This document shows positions 1 to 11,256 of a stretch of 64,000 nt of DNA, one piece after another. The stretch lies in the NCBI RefSeq assembly GCF_964340395.1, contig NC_135565.1, positions 23,500,929-23,564,928 on the forward strand, read 5' to 3'. The notes under the pieces were generated by a model that ran no database searches, had not been told where the DNA came from, and was given only the letters and a program-made list of their open reading frames with translations. Each line of letters opens with the position of its first letter. Position 1 is the first letter of the stretch. This DNA comes from Glandiceps talaboti (Eukaryota; Hemichordata; Enteropneusta; Spengelidae). The position numbers and the translations under genes are program-made.

Positions 1-133
1 AATTCACCAGACTTATTTATTGTAGTTACTAAGTCAACACAGACAAATGCTGATTAGACTTCTCCTGGATATACTGTCCTCAACTTAGAAATACTTGAGT
101 CCTTTTTTCAACGAATTTGTCAGAGTTTTGTTA

Positions 134-268
134 TTATTCAGTAGACAGGCTGTTAAAGAGAGACAACATATTATTAGTTACATCTTTTTCTGTCATGATG
201 TGACTGAGATAAGTAACTACATGAAGTCTATCGACACTTTAAGTCACTGAAGCCTGTCTACTGAATAA
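134..268. repeat. fold-back element with 18-bp perfect inverted ends
   Basis: Bases 134-151 (ttattcagtagacaggct) are the exact reverse complement of 251-268, with 99 bp between. A shorter inverted pair (tagttac/gtaacta) lies inside. No transposase is present. A small non-autonomous DNA element or a chance fold-back are both possible; the perfect 18-bp match favours an element. Confidence 0.6.
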
Positions 269-654
269 ATTTTTGACTCCGCTATGGTTGTTCTTAACTA
301 TTATTATTTATAGAGGGGCTATTTGATGATTTTGTAGAGGATATGTCACTTTTAAACATAGACAGAGAAATTAGTTTGTAAGAAATGTCCATATCCTTTC
401 TCTTTTTAGCTTTGGCCAAGAGAACAGCAAGCTTCAGACAAACACTTAGCATACGTATATAGACTTGAAGGCTCAATGCTACTACACTATATTTCAACTA
501 TCCTAACTGTCATTTTGATTTTTAAAATGTTTGCTTGCATGTCCTTCCTCAGGTAGGTTAACAAACACTAATTGGTGTAGACATGTGGTTGAACACAGAA
601 AACATTTCAAAAGAATGTATAAAATCTTTTCCTTGTGTGAGCTATGACTGAGAG
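269..654. other. unassigned AT-rich stretch
   Basis: No repeat, RNA gene or convincing coding signal seen. Open frames on the minus strand here are under 70 codons and of chance quality. Confidence 0.5.
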
Positions 655-1000
655 AGGGAAGACACAACAGGATCCTTACAGACACTTTTGTGAATACATT
701 GTTGAAGCCAGAAAGCTTTTTTTACACAGTGTGTATTTTCTAAATTATCTTTTCTGTAGTGAGATATCTAGAACAACATGGAGTCCTTAAATATAGACAC
801 TATACAACTTCAGTGCTGGACAGTCAAACTGACAATTTCAAAGCTTGTGTTATACTTTCAGTATATTGCATGCTACAACCCAGACAATCAACATGGAGCC
901 TACAGACACTTAACACACCTGGTCCTCAAGATTTCTTCCTGCCACTAGTCAGAAAAAGTGACAATATGGTGCCCGTCGACACTTCAACAGGGAAGTTTGA
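655..1000. repeat. possible decayed ~110-bp repeat
   Basis: Related blocks built around a GGAGTCCT..GACACT core recur near 667, 775, 889 and 965, with a further relative near 218 (acatgaagtctatcgacact). Spacing is about 108, 113 and 75 bp. Identity is modest, so this is a weak call made by eye. Confidence 0.3.
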
Positions 1001-1022
1001 AAACTCTGCTAGAGACTACTAG
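760..1022 (+). CDS. weak candidate exon, unrecognised product
   Basis: A strong-looking splice acceptor (pyrimidine-rich run ending ttttctgtag at 750-759) precedes 87 open codons that stop at 1020-1022. There is no good ATG at the start, so it would have to be an internal or terminal exon. I recognise no domain in the translation. The stretch overlaps a possible decayed ~110-bp repeat, which argues against a real exon. Length is within chance expectation for this base composition. Most likely not a gene; listed because of the acceptor. Confidence 0.1.
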
Positions 1023-1239
1023 GCACCTGGTTGTCATCACAGCAGTGTAGTTATCAAGTTAAAATATTCTTTCCATTGTAGGATGTGTTAGACAATACTT
1101 TGTAATTCAGAGGGTCATGGCAGCTTTCAATTTCTACCTGGCGTGTTATCGATGTCTTTTGTTAGATACATGTACTTCTTAAGATCTGTAGAATTGGTAG
1201 TGCAAGGTCATGTATTGTGTTTGTCTTTTTACTGTAGCT

Positions 1240-1303
1240 ATATACCAATGACTGGTTCATTTTAGTTTGTATACATATACCAATGACTGGTTCACTTTAG
1301 TTT
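1240..1303. repeat. two-copy 35-bp direct repeat
   Basis: The block beginning atataccaatgactggttca occurs at 1240 and 1275, with a single C/T change in the shared 29 bp. Confidence 0.85.
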
Positions 1304-1476
1304 ATGTACTAGGATGATTCTTCTTTTCACCAACTACACAGAGAGAAATTCTTTGGCTTGTGACAGGATTGAGCTGACACAGGTTTATTGCAGACCTGAT
1401 ACATTTTAGTACTGCAGACAGTAAGTTTCACTACAATATTCCAAAATTACACCAGTATGCACAACAATTAAATTTA

Positions 1477-1569
1477 GTGGAGGTGTAAATTGTTACTATA
1501 CCGTATAGGAACTATAGACTGTGAGTGGAGGTGTAAATCGTAACCATACCGCATAGGAACTAGACTAAG
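1477..1569 (+). repeat. dispersed repeat, CCGTATAGGAACTAGACTAA family, two copies
   Basis: Two copies about 48 bp apart carry gtggaggtgtaaat followed by an accgtataggaac-like block. The same sequence, in reverse complement, forms the 40-bp array at 12061-12220 and its flank to 12245. This ties two sites 10.5 kb apart to one repeat family. Nature of the family is unknown. Confidence 0.75.
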
Positions 1570-2266
1570 AAAACATTGGAAATGTGTTTCTATCGCTTGG
1601 TAATCATTGAAATGGCTAAGAACTTAGTGGTGTTTTGTAAACACAATAGTTTTCAGCCAATTTCTGAATCACTCACGGTCATCGAAAGTGAGAAGTGTTG
1701 AATTCAACAAAATTTTGTCTATAAGCTGTACTTGTTTAACCTCATTGAGGTTTATGAGTTTAATCAGAAATATCCCTCCCTCTCCAACCCCCTCAAGAAA
1801 GTTTGAATAACACAAGCAAACAGACCTAAAAATAGTTAAGTCATGTTTATATACACAAAATGTTGGTAATTATAATAAACAACAAAATAAAAGATACAAT
1901 GTGAATACTTTAAGATTGTTATTAAACAATAAACAATTTGAAAACATTCTGTTTATTGTTTGATTGACCTTCAAATTTGGGTACAGACATGTGGAATTAT
2001 TTTATAGAATAACTTTCTCATATTTGGAGTGGTTAGGATTCCAGGAGTATAGTTTTCTCTGGATTTATTCTTAGGGTGGTCACACATACTTGGTTATTGC
2101 TAGACAACATAGCAAGTTATGGGGTCATTAGTGTACATTCTTATAGTCTCATGCTATCCATGGCATCCGATCTCAAGATCTCTCCTTTGTTATCAAAGAT
2201 GATCTGATACCAAGGGTAGCATCTCGACAAAATATTACTTTTTAACAGATTGGTAAGATTTCCAGA
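1570..2266. other. unassigned AT-rich stretch with one hairpin
   Basis: Mostly unique AT-rich sequence. The only structure seen is a 12-bp inverted repeat at 1924-1935/1950-1961 (aaacaataaaca and its complement, 14-nt loop). No gene signal found. Confidence 0.5.
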
Positions 2267-2267
2267 G

Positions 2268-2345
2268 ACCCAGGTTTTAATCCCAGGTTCACACATTAGT
2301 ATTATCTTATCAATGGATTATTTTATGTGTGGAAAAAATACAATG
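2268..2345 (+). repeat. dispersed repeat, TTTCAATCCCAGG family, single copy
   Basis: Contains gttttaatcccaggttc, then acattagtattatcttatca. The same order of blocks makes the 52-bp array at 22291-22560, and parts recur at 22141, 27522 and 36231. See the array entry for the family description. Confidence 0.7.
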
Positions 2346-3194
2346 ATTATCATTTAAAAAGAAAATATTTCAGAAATTATAAATGTCTTTTCAATCATCA
2401 AAATATGGCAGAAATCTAAAGGAACCATTTCTGAATAATTAATTCATAAAAATACAGGGCATCATGAGTCTGAATATTATTATATCTTGACATTATTTTC
2501 TCATATTTTGCATACACAAATTTATGACAATGAATGTTCATGGATTTTGGGTTTATTGTTACAAATGAAAATTTCTACCCACAGAGTCAAAAATTGTTTG
2601 GAAGCAAATCTCAAATTTTCACTGATGTCTCAACAGCAACATCAGGGGTGTGTTACAATGGGTTATTATCATGTCTTAGACACATGAAATGAGCTGGGAT
2701 GTATTACAATGGATTATTGTCACATGTCTTAGAAGAGACACAGGAAATGAGCTGAAGAGAAACAGACAAAGTCTCAGTGTTCGGCATCCAAATTTGTTTC
2801 ATAAAATCGGTGATCATGAAAATATGTTTTTGGCAAAACTTGCACTGAGAAATGATTTAGTCTGGATAAATGGCATATGGTTGAATGAAATCAATTGTGG
2901 ATGATATATAAAATGGGTATGAGACACAGTCCATTTCAAATTACTGTTCAGTGGTTCTAAACTAATATCAAACTGCATATGCTACATTTTAAGATAGCAA
3001 GATTGAATGAATACAGTTTCTTGCAACATTTCGTCTAAATGAAATAAATTATTATGCAGAAACAGGATGCATACATCAAATACAGACATCAAAACATTGG
3101 CGCCAATGTCGAGTGGGAGTATGTTTAAATATTTTCTTTCATTTGGACAAAATGTAAGAAGGAATTGCGATCTTGCTATCTCAGTGTAGAACAC
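2346..3194. other. unassigned stretch
   Basis: AT-rich. A short echo (tgttacaatgggttattatc near 2651 and attacaatggattattgtc near 2703) shows a diverged local duplication. The open frames 2487-2687 and 2689-2904 are short, abut head to tail by chance and match nothing I know. Confidence 0.45.
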
Positions 3195-3276
3195 ATAGTT
3201 TGTTATTGGTTTGTGTGATTGTATCAAACAGAACCATAGTTTCTTATTGGTTTGTGTGATTGTATCAAATAGAGCC
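3195..3276. repeat. two-copy 41-bp tandem repeat
   Basis: Units 3195-3235 and 3236-3276 share the core ttattggtttgtgtgattgt and differ at about three positions. Confidence 0.92.
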
Positions 3277-4199
3277 ACTGAAGGATAAGTTAAAATAGAC
3301 GGTAACAGAAAGGCATAAACAGTAAATGGGAAAACCAGCAATGTGATGATGGACAGTAAGGTGTATACTAATACATAGATTTAAAATTCTATACATAGTA
3401 ACCAAAAACATAAAACCATGGCACTGATAAATTGAAAGTGTTAATTTCAAAGGTTATTAAGTTCATATCAGTGATATAGCTGGTAGTTAACTTGTTTGAA
3501 CACCTGACAGATGTGAATGAAATTATGAATATGATTATTAACATTCCCTTCTCATATTTCAGCTCTTATCTCTGAGAACTATTAAATGTGATAAATGAAA
3601 TTGTGAAAATTAATTTTAACTCATTAAGACCACTGAATTACTGTGGTTAGAGGGAGAAGCCATTAATTAAGATTTCTCAACAGGATGGCCATCAAATTAT
3701 GAAGTTTAGTTTCTCACATGACAGTTTATAGAATAGCTGCACTCTCATATTATGTGGTTTTATAGACTTATGAAGAAAAAAATAGTATTTTTTCATTAAC
3801 ATTTCCACCGCAGGTTTCTGTTCTATCAAATATAACTAGTTTTTCTTTGAGTGGACAAATAAATCCTTTGTAAAGACTTGCCTTTTGTTATTCAAGGTTT
3901 TTAATTCAATTTCCTGAATACCTTCATGAATGTCAGATTAGATAAATTTATCCTTTATTCACTGAATATTTCACATACTGTGTGTTTTATTAACTTACTT
4001 TACAGTTTCCTTTTCTCATTTTATTCTGTCAATTTTAATAATTACAGTTATTTTCCCATCCATTCAATCTTATTAATTGATGTATTAACTGTCGTCCTTT
4101 ATCACATTTTTAATACATTGACACATAGGAAATAGTAATAACTTCATTTTTTTTAAGTTCAATAATGTAGTATTTCGATACTATATGAAAGTCAATTTT
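3277..4199. other. unassigned AT-rich stretch
   Basis: No repeat, RNA gene or coding signal seen beyond short chance frames (longest 69 codons). Confidence 0.5.
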
Positions 4200-4283
4200 T
4201 GCCATGACAAATTATCTAGTATTCTGGGACTCCATGGTAAATAATCCAGTATTCCTGGATGCCATGGTAAATAATCCAGTGTT
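4200..4283. repeat. imperfect ~33-bp tandem repeat, about 2.5 copies
   Basis: Blocks of the form gccatg(a/g)(c/t)aaat(a/t)atc(t/c)agt followed by a ttc-rich spacer recur near 4200, 4233 and 4260. Confidence 0.75.
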
Positions 4284-4677
4284 CCATCACTTATGAAAGT
4301 CGGCATGACAAAGGACACTAAAACATTAATGCATAAAATGTATGATATGCTATAAATAGCCTAGTCAGGAAATTTTTTTTTCTTACGGTTCATTTGATAA
4401 ATTTGGAATGTGACAACTCAAAAACAAGATTTGTTTCAATCACTTCACACTACCCATTTCTGTGAAATATGTGAGAAAATTTGCGAAAAACAGAAAAAAT
4501 TTGGCAGAGATTTGCTTAATGTGAAAATGTACTGAATAGACACATAACTTAGGTAACAAGTTAGACAAATATGATATAAGAACAGATAATACAGCCATGC
4601 ATATTTCATATTTTACTGCTGATGTAATGAAAAAATCTCATCTGCATCTTGATGTTGCTGTAAAGAAGTACTGTTTA

Positions 4678-4748
4678 TACAGAGATGATTTTATCTTAGA
4701 GTTGATGGAAAAGTCTAGATCTAACTGTTGTATCAAATCATCTCTGTA
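4678..4748. repeat. 14-bp perfect inverted repeat
   Basis: tacagagatgattt (4678-4691) is the exact complement of 4735-4748. The loop is 43 bp. May be a small fold-back or a chance match. Confidence 0.55.
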
Positions 4749-4889
4749 CCCTGACATGGAATGATTTGAAGTGTATTAAAATGGAAATAATGATTGCCAT
4801 GCACTTTCTAATTTCCAGCTTCAGTTATTTTTCACTGGCATTTTACAAGAGAGCACAATATATACCATATGAATTGTGGGTTCATTATT

Positions 4890-5230
4890 TCCACTGCAAC
4901 AAAGTAACATATGTTGGTTACAGTGTATATATAATCATATTATATTACAAGAAATAAAGTAACACAAACTAAATACATTGTTGCAATATGGTTTATGTGA
5001 AAGAGATTATTTTCATTTATTATCTTGCTATAAAATATAATTTTGAGGATGTACAATGTGGTACTTTGATTTAAATTGCAACAAAGTAACATAATTGAGT
5101 TACACTGTATCCACCTAGTTTCTTCTTGGGAAAATATTATGTAGCAAAGTATGATATAGGATGTACATGTCTAAAGTGCAACGATGTAACACATTTTGTT
5201 CAAAATATATACCCCTGATTTCCTGTTGAT
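4890..5230. repeat. decayed repeat with gcaacaaagtaacat landmark
   Basis: The landmark gcaacaaagtaacat occurs at 4896 and 5078, and in altered form at 5178 (gcaacgatgtaacac). Each is followed by gttacactgtat-like or similar sequence. Units would be about 100-180 bp and heavily diverged. Confidence 0.45.
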
Positions 5231-6373
5231 GAAAATTTTCAATAAATAAGATACTTAATAAAAATGTACCACAGCAATTAAACTACATACAATAATGACA
5301 CAAGTATTGGAAAGATCCTGGTAATGTGGTTCCTAGACTATATAGTTATTTTTCATAGATATGCTACAACAACATAAGACATACCAGATACATTGTAACC
5401 ATTTGGTTTCCATAAAGTGGTTTGTATGCTACATATTTGGACTATAAACCTTACATATACCTGCAAGCTATTGCCCCTTGTGGTGTAAAAAACAAACATT
5501 GCAGATGATTTTCAGGTGACTGTCATATGTTTGACTCCCACACAGTGAATTATAGCTATGGTAGGGATGAAAGTATCAATTATATTTTGATAATTTTGTA
5601 ATTGAAGGACAGGGTACAGCTGTACAGGGTTTGCTAGTTTCACATCCAAAACAATACTTCATGAAAAATCATCACTATAAAAATTAGACAAACTATAAAT
5701 TTACCATTCACAACTTTTCACAGTGTATTTGAATAATACTATGATAGACCCATAATTTATGCCATGTAAGTGCCAGTGTTGCACACTCTGGGTATTTGCA
5801 TGAGTACTTGGGAATGACACCATTTCTGTGGCTGCACTTTCAAGAATGAAATGAGTGATGCATACATCAGAATAAGTGCAAATAGTCTTTATAGTGCCTA
5901 CACTGGTACTGTGGCACTCAACTTTTAATATTATCAAATGTGCTCTTCAGTTCTTTATCATACATTTATCTCAAACAGCAAGGATTTCAAGAAAATATTG
6001 TGCATTCACATGCTTTCATGTACATTGAATGACTTCATGCTAATTTGCATAACACATATGCAATAATATTTTTGATGCAGCACTGCATGTAGAAATACCA
6101 ACAATATACACATACAATGATGAAACTATAAATCAATGGTATATATTTAATAATGATATTTTCCTTCATAGAAGAATATTTATCGATAACATTGTATTTA
6201 AAAAGTATTACAACTGATGCCTATAAGCTATAAAATAGGCAGGAGACTAAAATGAGAACTTTTATTAAAATGAAAATCAAGATGGTGTGAAAATAGAGAT
6301 AAGTTTTGAACACTTCTTTTGCTTGCCCAGAGACTAGTGATGGCTATCTAATCTAGGGATTCTACATGATTTG
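5231..6373. other. unassigned AT-rich stretch
   Basis: No array, RNA gene or convincing coding sequence seen. The 78-codon minus-strand frame at 5701-5937 is not recognisable. Confidence 0.5.
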
Positions 6374-6426
6374 AATCAGTTGATGTCATGATCACTAATA
6401 TAAATCAGTTGATGTCATGATCACTA
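6374..6426. repeat. 24-bp direct repeat, two copies
   Basis: aatcagttgatgtcatgatc plus acta occurs at 6374-6397 and 6403-6426 without change (29-bp period). Each copy contains the palindrome-like tcatga. Confidence 0.92.
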
Positions 6427-6456
6427 GATTATAAGACAACAGCATTGGTTTCTGGG

Positions 6457-6503
6457 TAGCTCTGGATGTATATGCTACAAGGTTCGACATACATCCAGAG
6501 CTA
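6457..6503. repeat. short perfect hairpin, 15-bp stem, 17-nt loop
   Basis: tagctctggatgtat (6457-6471) pairs exactly with 6489-6503. The pairing does not extend outward, so it is shorter than a typical animal microRNA precursor. Function unknown. Confidence 0.75.
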
Positions 6504-6760
6504 GTCGCTGGGATATTGTTCTGTAAATTTGGTTCTTATTTTTCTCCATACCTGTATAAAGGTGACAGTAAACTGTGATTGTTGATTAGTGTACATATGA
6601 TGTAATGTTTTCACTCTGTTAAAAGTTCACCGTTTTGTTGACTGTCAATAAACATGACCTTACAACCTCCTTACTAGTTGTAAAGAATGAATGCACAAAG
6701 AGAGACTGTTCCTTGTGAGGAAGTAAGGAAAGAATTCTTACTGATCTCTTACATCAATGA

Positions 6761-6912
6761 TTAAAGGCTCAGTCCAGATTATTGGGATTAAAATTTAGGT
6801 GTGAAAAACAGTTGTCTGACAGAGTTAGAATAGAGTGTTGGTCTTTCTACAAAGAATTATCCTATGTAATCCTTATGTCTCCACTGACAGCACTAATGTT
6901 TTAGTTCTACTT
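6761..6912 (+). mobile_element. TTAAAGG MITE-like element, copy A
   Basis: Begins ttaaaggctcagtcca and contains, in order, gtgaaaaac, ttgtctgac, ttggtc and atcctatgtaatcc. The same ordered blocks occur at 57864-58043 and 61177-61323 in the same orientation. Copy B ends gagcctttaa, the complement of the ttaaaggctc start here, so the family appears to have short inverted ends. Copy A's right end is worn and its limit is approximate. No coding capacity: a non-autonomous element is inferred. Confidence 0.6.
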
Positions 6913-6921
6913 GCAGACGGA

Positions 6922-7016
6922 TAGCCTGGAATCCATGCCGATTGGATTTTTTACATTTGTCTTTTGTAATTGGAAAGACGACTGTAAAAAATCCAATCTC
7001 AGTGGATACCAGGCTA
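6922..7016. mobile_element. fold-back element with 33-bp inverted arms
   Basis: 6922-6954 and 6984-7016 are reverse complements over 33 bp with about five mismatches. They start tagcctgg and share attggattttttac next to a 29-bp loop. Both outer flanks carry a gcagac(a/g)gg-like sequence, which could be coincidence or a trace of insertion. Length (95 bp) suits a tiny MITE or a solo hairpin. Confidence 0.7.
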
Positions 7017-7876
7017 GCAGACAGGGTAAGCTGGGATTAAAACCCTGAAGTGGATTAAAGTCATGATGGCCATATGGAGATAAATAAGGTGGTCATTTTG
7101 GACTTTTAAATTGATAAAACATATCTACTATGATTTGAAGAAAACAATGTGAAACAACATATACCAATTCTTGTTCGCAGCTCAATAAATTGCAGTAATT
7201 AGAAAAATGTGTAAAATATTTGTTATGGCGTTTAAATGAATCCCCCATTTGTCATCCATATATCCAAATCAACATGTTTTTTTACCTTCAAATTACTAAA
7301 ACTTAAAGAGGGCAATTGTCAAAAGTTGTTCTGTTTCTTGATGCTATCCTTGATCTATACATTATTTCAACTGTTTTTATGTCAAATCAAGTTAGCACTA
7401 GCAGAAATCTTGGTACTAATGGGATGTACCCTCACTTTAATAACGATAAAACAAAATGATAATTATTGAAGTTCAATTTTATATCTGCTACAGTCAGAAA
7501 ACAGTATCATTTATAGGAAAAAATTAGTAAGTGAGGGTTGTGTGATGATTTTATTCTGCAAGTTATTTTGATTGAATGCATATTTCATTTTTCTCTACAT
7601 TTCAATTTCATCAAATTTTTATTGTTCTTCTTTCTTTTGTTATCCTGTGTAACCTTGATTTTGACAGCTTGTTCATTATATAAAAGATAATTATTATCAG
7701 ATAGTAAAATCAGTGGCTATTGTTTCGTTGGGTTGGAATTCTAGTAGCCTTGATTGAATAAATGTGATGGAGATTTTGAATTTTAATTGTTTTGCCTTTT
7801 CCCCTCAAAAATGCCCATCACCTGGATTCTAGGCTAAAATTTTAGCTATCTACATGTATAGTAATTATTTCAAATA
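7017..7876. other. unassigned AT-rich stretch
   Basis: No array, RNA gene or recognisable coding region; the 77-codon frame at 7236-7469 is hydrophobic AT-rich chance sequence. Confidence 0.5.
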
Positions 7877-8089
7877 ATGATGCCAGGTAGGGGAAACTGT
7901 GGTCAAATTGAACGTTTCAAGTCCAAAGTAGATCAGTATATCATCACATTTCAGGACCTATCTAGTCTAGATGCTAACGTGATATCGAATCATCTCATGA
8001 GATTCAATGTAGGAGACTATTACCTGGGCCTATTAGAAGTAGGCAAGAGACTTAGTTATCTGACTAGAAAATGTTGTTCACCAGAATAA
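7877..8089 (+). CDS. short ORF of unknown status
   Basis: Seventy open codons from a tandem ATGATG at 7877 to a stop at 8087-8089. The composition is more protein-like than the surrounding frames (mixed charged and polar residues, no low-complexity run), and no repeat is seen under it. I recognise no domain, signal peptide or membrane segment. There is no clear splice signal or Kozak context that would settle it. The length is within chance expectation, so it is most likely not a gene; a lineage-restricted small protein or one exon cannot be excluded. Confidence 0.1.
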   Translation: MMPGRGNCGQIERFKSKVDQYIITFQDLSSLDANVISNHLMRFNVGDYYLGLLEVGKRLSYLTRKCCSPE

Positions 8090-8599
8090 TATCCTACTAC
8101 AATTATATTAGAAGGTATACTGGTAGATATATTGGTGGCCAAACCTTGGATCTGTTGTCTTGGATACGGTTCCAGACTAGCTTGAGTCCAGGCTAAAAGT
8201 CAATACACTTTAATATTCAAGAAACATTTCCCTTTCTCTCAAATAATAAAGAGAAATATTAAATCAATATATAAAGACTTACCTTAAAATATTTCTGTTA
8301 CTGTATCTGTGTTCTGAAATTGAATAGCAGAGATATCATTTACAGATCTATAGAAATCACATTTTACTTTTCCCGGGTTTAAATCTACTACAGGCACAGA
8401 CATGTTACACTGTCTGTCAGACTGCATGTAAAGTAGTAATATGAAATGCTAACATCTGAAGAACACATTAAATATGTAATTTAATAGTTCCCTCTACTTA
8501 AGGATGATTGATGGCAGAACTGTTACCATAGCAACTATATCAGATAAGAGGAGAATAGAAGTGTCCACATAAGAGGAATATTTTAATCTTTCCGATCAA
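8090..8599. other. unassigned AT-rich stretch
   Basis: Unique-looking sequence with no structure that I could support. Confidence 0.5.
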
Positions 8600-9790
8600 A
8601 CCCTTGACCAGTTTGAATGAAGGTTTTTTAAGTACTCTGTCATGATTTTTACAGTTGTGTGATGACCAAAATCATTTTACTATGTGGTCTTACCATTGTA
8701 TTGCTGGTCAAAAGCTCTCATCAAATTTAAATATATTTATATATTAAAAGATGGTACTTAGTTGTGACTTTCACATTTCTATATACATCATTAAAGGTAT
8801 TGGTTTGGTTATATTCCTTACACTTTTCATGAGAGTTGAAGTACATTTATTAAAAGAGTCTCTCTGTCATGTATTTTACATTTTATGCATTGTCAAAATC
8901 AGTTGTGTGGTGTCTTTCAATATTTGTCAAACACTCTCAACAGATTTATAAGAAGTGGCTGGTACTTTGTCAGAATTTCAAATTTCTATACATGACCAAA
9001 CTTATTTGTTTGGTAATTTCATTGCACTTTTGATTCAATGTTTTCGGCAGAATGAAAGTGGCCCTTTGGCATGGTTCGCACATTTGTATACATCATCAAA
9101 GTAATTTATTTGATATTTTTCTTATACATTTAACAAAAGGCTTTCATCAGATTTTAATACATTTGTCAAATGTTGGTCCTTCATCACGAATTTCACAAAT
9201 AAAATACAGTACCAAACCTATTTGTTAGATCATACCGTTAGACTTTCAATGAAATGTTTTCATCAGAGTTTCAGTGTATTTTTCAAGAAAAGTCAGTAAA
9301 GTGGCTCTTAGGCATGGTTTGCTCATTTGTATGTATCATCAAAATCATTTATTTGGTCTTACAGCTGCATTTCTATTTTTTGTAAAGGCTCTCATCAAAT
9401 TTAATATCTATTTTTTAAAAGTTGGTACTTTATCACGAATTTCTTATTTATATGCAACATCACTATCATGTCATAATATTTGGTTTTGCTATGGGACCAT
9501 TAATCACATACTTTCATTATAATCTGCAGAGTCTGCTTTAGTCAGTATATTTACAACTTTGTCACGAATTTGATACCAGGTCCTATAGATAGTGATCTTA
9601 AACACTGCTTTGATATACCAGTAGACTTCCAATAAAAACGCTTTTAAGTGTGTTTCCCCCATAAAAACTGAGAGTTCTACACCTTGTTTTGTTATACCAG
9701 TGGACTTCAAATAAAAACACTTTCATCAGATTATGAATTTACATTTGGAACTTTGTCAGGAATTTGACAAATATATTGATATGTTTTGTT
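8600..9790. repeat. decayed ~110-bp satellite, about ten units
   Basis: A landmark of the form (t)ctcatca(a/g)attt recurs in recognisable variants near 8715, 8827, 8934, 9045, 9147, 9258 and 9388, with spacing close to 110 bp. Each is followed, with variation, by a ggtactttgtcacgaattt-like block and then catcatcaaaatcatttatt. Later relatives occur to about 9770. Unit identity is low, so this is an old array. The short frames in it (8751-8951, 9274-9522, 9504-9710) are accidents of the repeat. Confidence 0.7.
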
Positions 9791-10456
9791 CTGTCAATGA
9801 ATAACCCTTTTAGTTGTTCAAATTCTAAAGTGATATTTCTCAAATCCTAGGCTGAATAAAGCCACACTCAGTCAAACTAGTTATACCCAGCTTAATAGAC
9901 GTTTTAATAAAGTAAATCCTAAAAAGACTTTGTAAAAATTTATAATTTCACATAGGTCATAGTTTTATTTAGCCCCAACACATGAATTACATACATAACT
10001 CCAACCAGGGCTGTACAATATCAGTAAAACTCACTACAGCGGGTGATATTCCAACCAGTTATAGCCAGTTTAATAAAGTGGTTGCTTGCTTGGTAATAAT
10101 CAAACCCTAAAATTACTTTTCTAAATATTGATGTAAGTATTAAGGAAATTGTTTTCAAGGTGAGATAATTACTGATAAAACTAAATCTCTAGAAATAACA
10201 TTAGCTATTTTCTGTATCAATTTACATTAATCTCTGTTTGAACTGAGTGTAAACCTAATGTAAGGAGAGCATAGCAAATATCCGGTTTGATTTGTGGCAA
10301 AGAGAAATTTGAATTTGAATGGAATGAAACGTGCTACTTGGTGCATAATATGAAAAGTAGGAATCGGAGGATTGCTCGTTTTAAGTGATTTCTGATGACA
10401 TACAAAATCTGTAACTGTTCACTTGTAATTGTTATTTTCTTGTGTAGTTAAAACAT
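9791..10456. other. unassigned stretch with a weak diverged duplication
   Basis: agttatacccagcttaata near 9881 and agttatagccagtttaata near 10057 may be remnants of one more old repeat. Nothing else supported. Confidence 0.4.
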
Positions 10457-10852
10457 ATTATTTAGCTGATAATCCCAGGATTAATATTTAGCTGATAATC
10501 CCAGGATTAATATTTAGCTGATAATCCCAGGATTAATATTTAGCTGATAATCCCAGGATTAATATTTAGCTGATAATCCTAGGGTTAATATTTAGCCTAT
10601 TATCCCAGGATTAATATTTACCTGATTATCCTAGCATTAATATTCATCTGATTATCCTAGGATTAATATTCATCTGATAATCCCAGGATTAATATTTAGC
10701 TGATTATCGTGGGATTAATATTCATCTGATTATACTAGGATTAATATTTAGCTTATAATTCTAGGATTAATATTTATCTGGTTATTGTAGGATTAATATT
10801 TAGCTGATTATCCTAGGATTAATATTTATCTGATTATCCTAAGGTTAAATTT
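10457..10852. repeat. 26-bp minisatellite, about 15 copies
   Basis: Unit atttagctgataatcccagg plus attaat. The first four units are identical; later ones vary (cctagg, catctgat). Each early unit holds TAATCC and GGATTA in inverted orientation two bases apart, and many later units hold the near-perfect palindrome tatcctaggatta. Confidence 0.96.
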
Positions 10853-11256
10853 AATTCAGGTTTTACCACTAAGATTCCCACCCCTACTGCTTTGGTTGAA
10901 AACCTTTTAAAAATACACAGTGACAATATACACATTATTGTAAGCCTATACTTGTCAATGGCTTTTAAAATCCTTCTGATATATTTTGGAAAAGAGTTCA
11001 GATTTGAAAGCTAACAACTAGTCTCTATGAAAAGAAGACTATAATTTTCTTAACACAACAAGTACTTGAGGGAGAGCATGTGTGGTTGTTGTAGTCTAGG
11101 ATACAAGTATTCATTTATGGATTGGACATTTATAGATTTTTGACAGAATATGCTATAAAAGGTGATTCAGATAAGTTATATTTATACTGTAAGTCAGGCT
11201 ATTCGAGTCCAAGGAACCAATATTACAGCCTCTAGGGAATTTATAGTTCGTGTTCC
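10853..11256. other. unassigned stretch between two minisatellites
   Basis: Unique-looking AT-rich spacer between the 26-bp and 45-bp arrays; no gene signal. Confidence 0.5.

Noticed and set aside
10457-10852. CRISPR or phage-type iteron array
   Set aside because: Head-to-tail units with no spacers and no replication gene nearby; fits a eukaryotic minisatellite.
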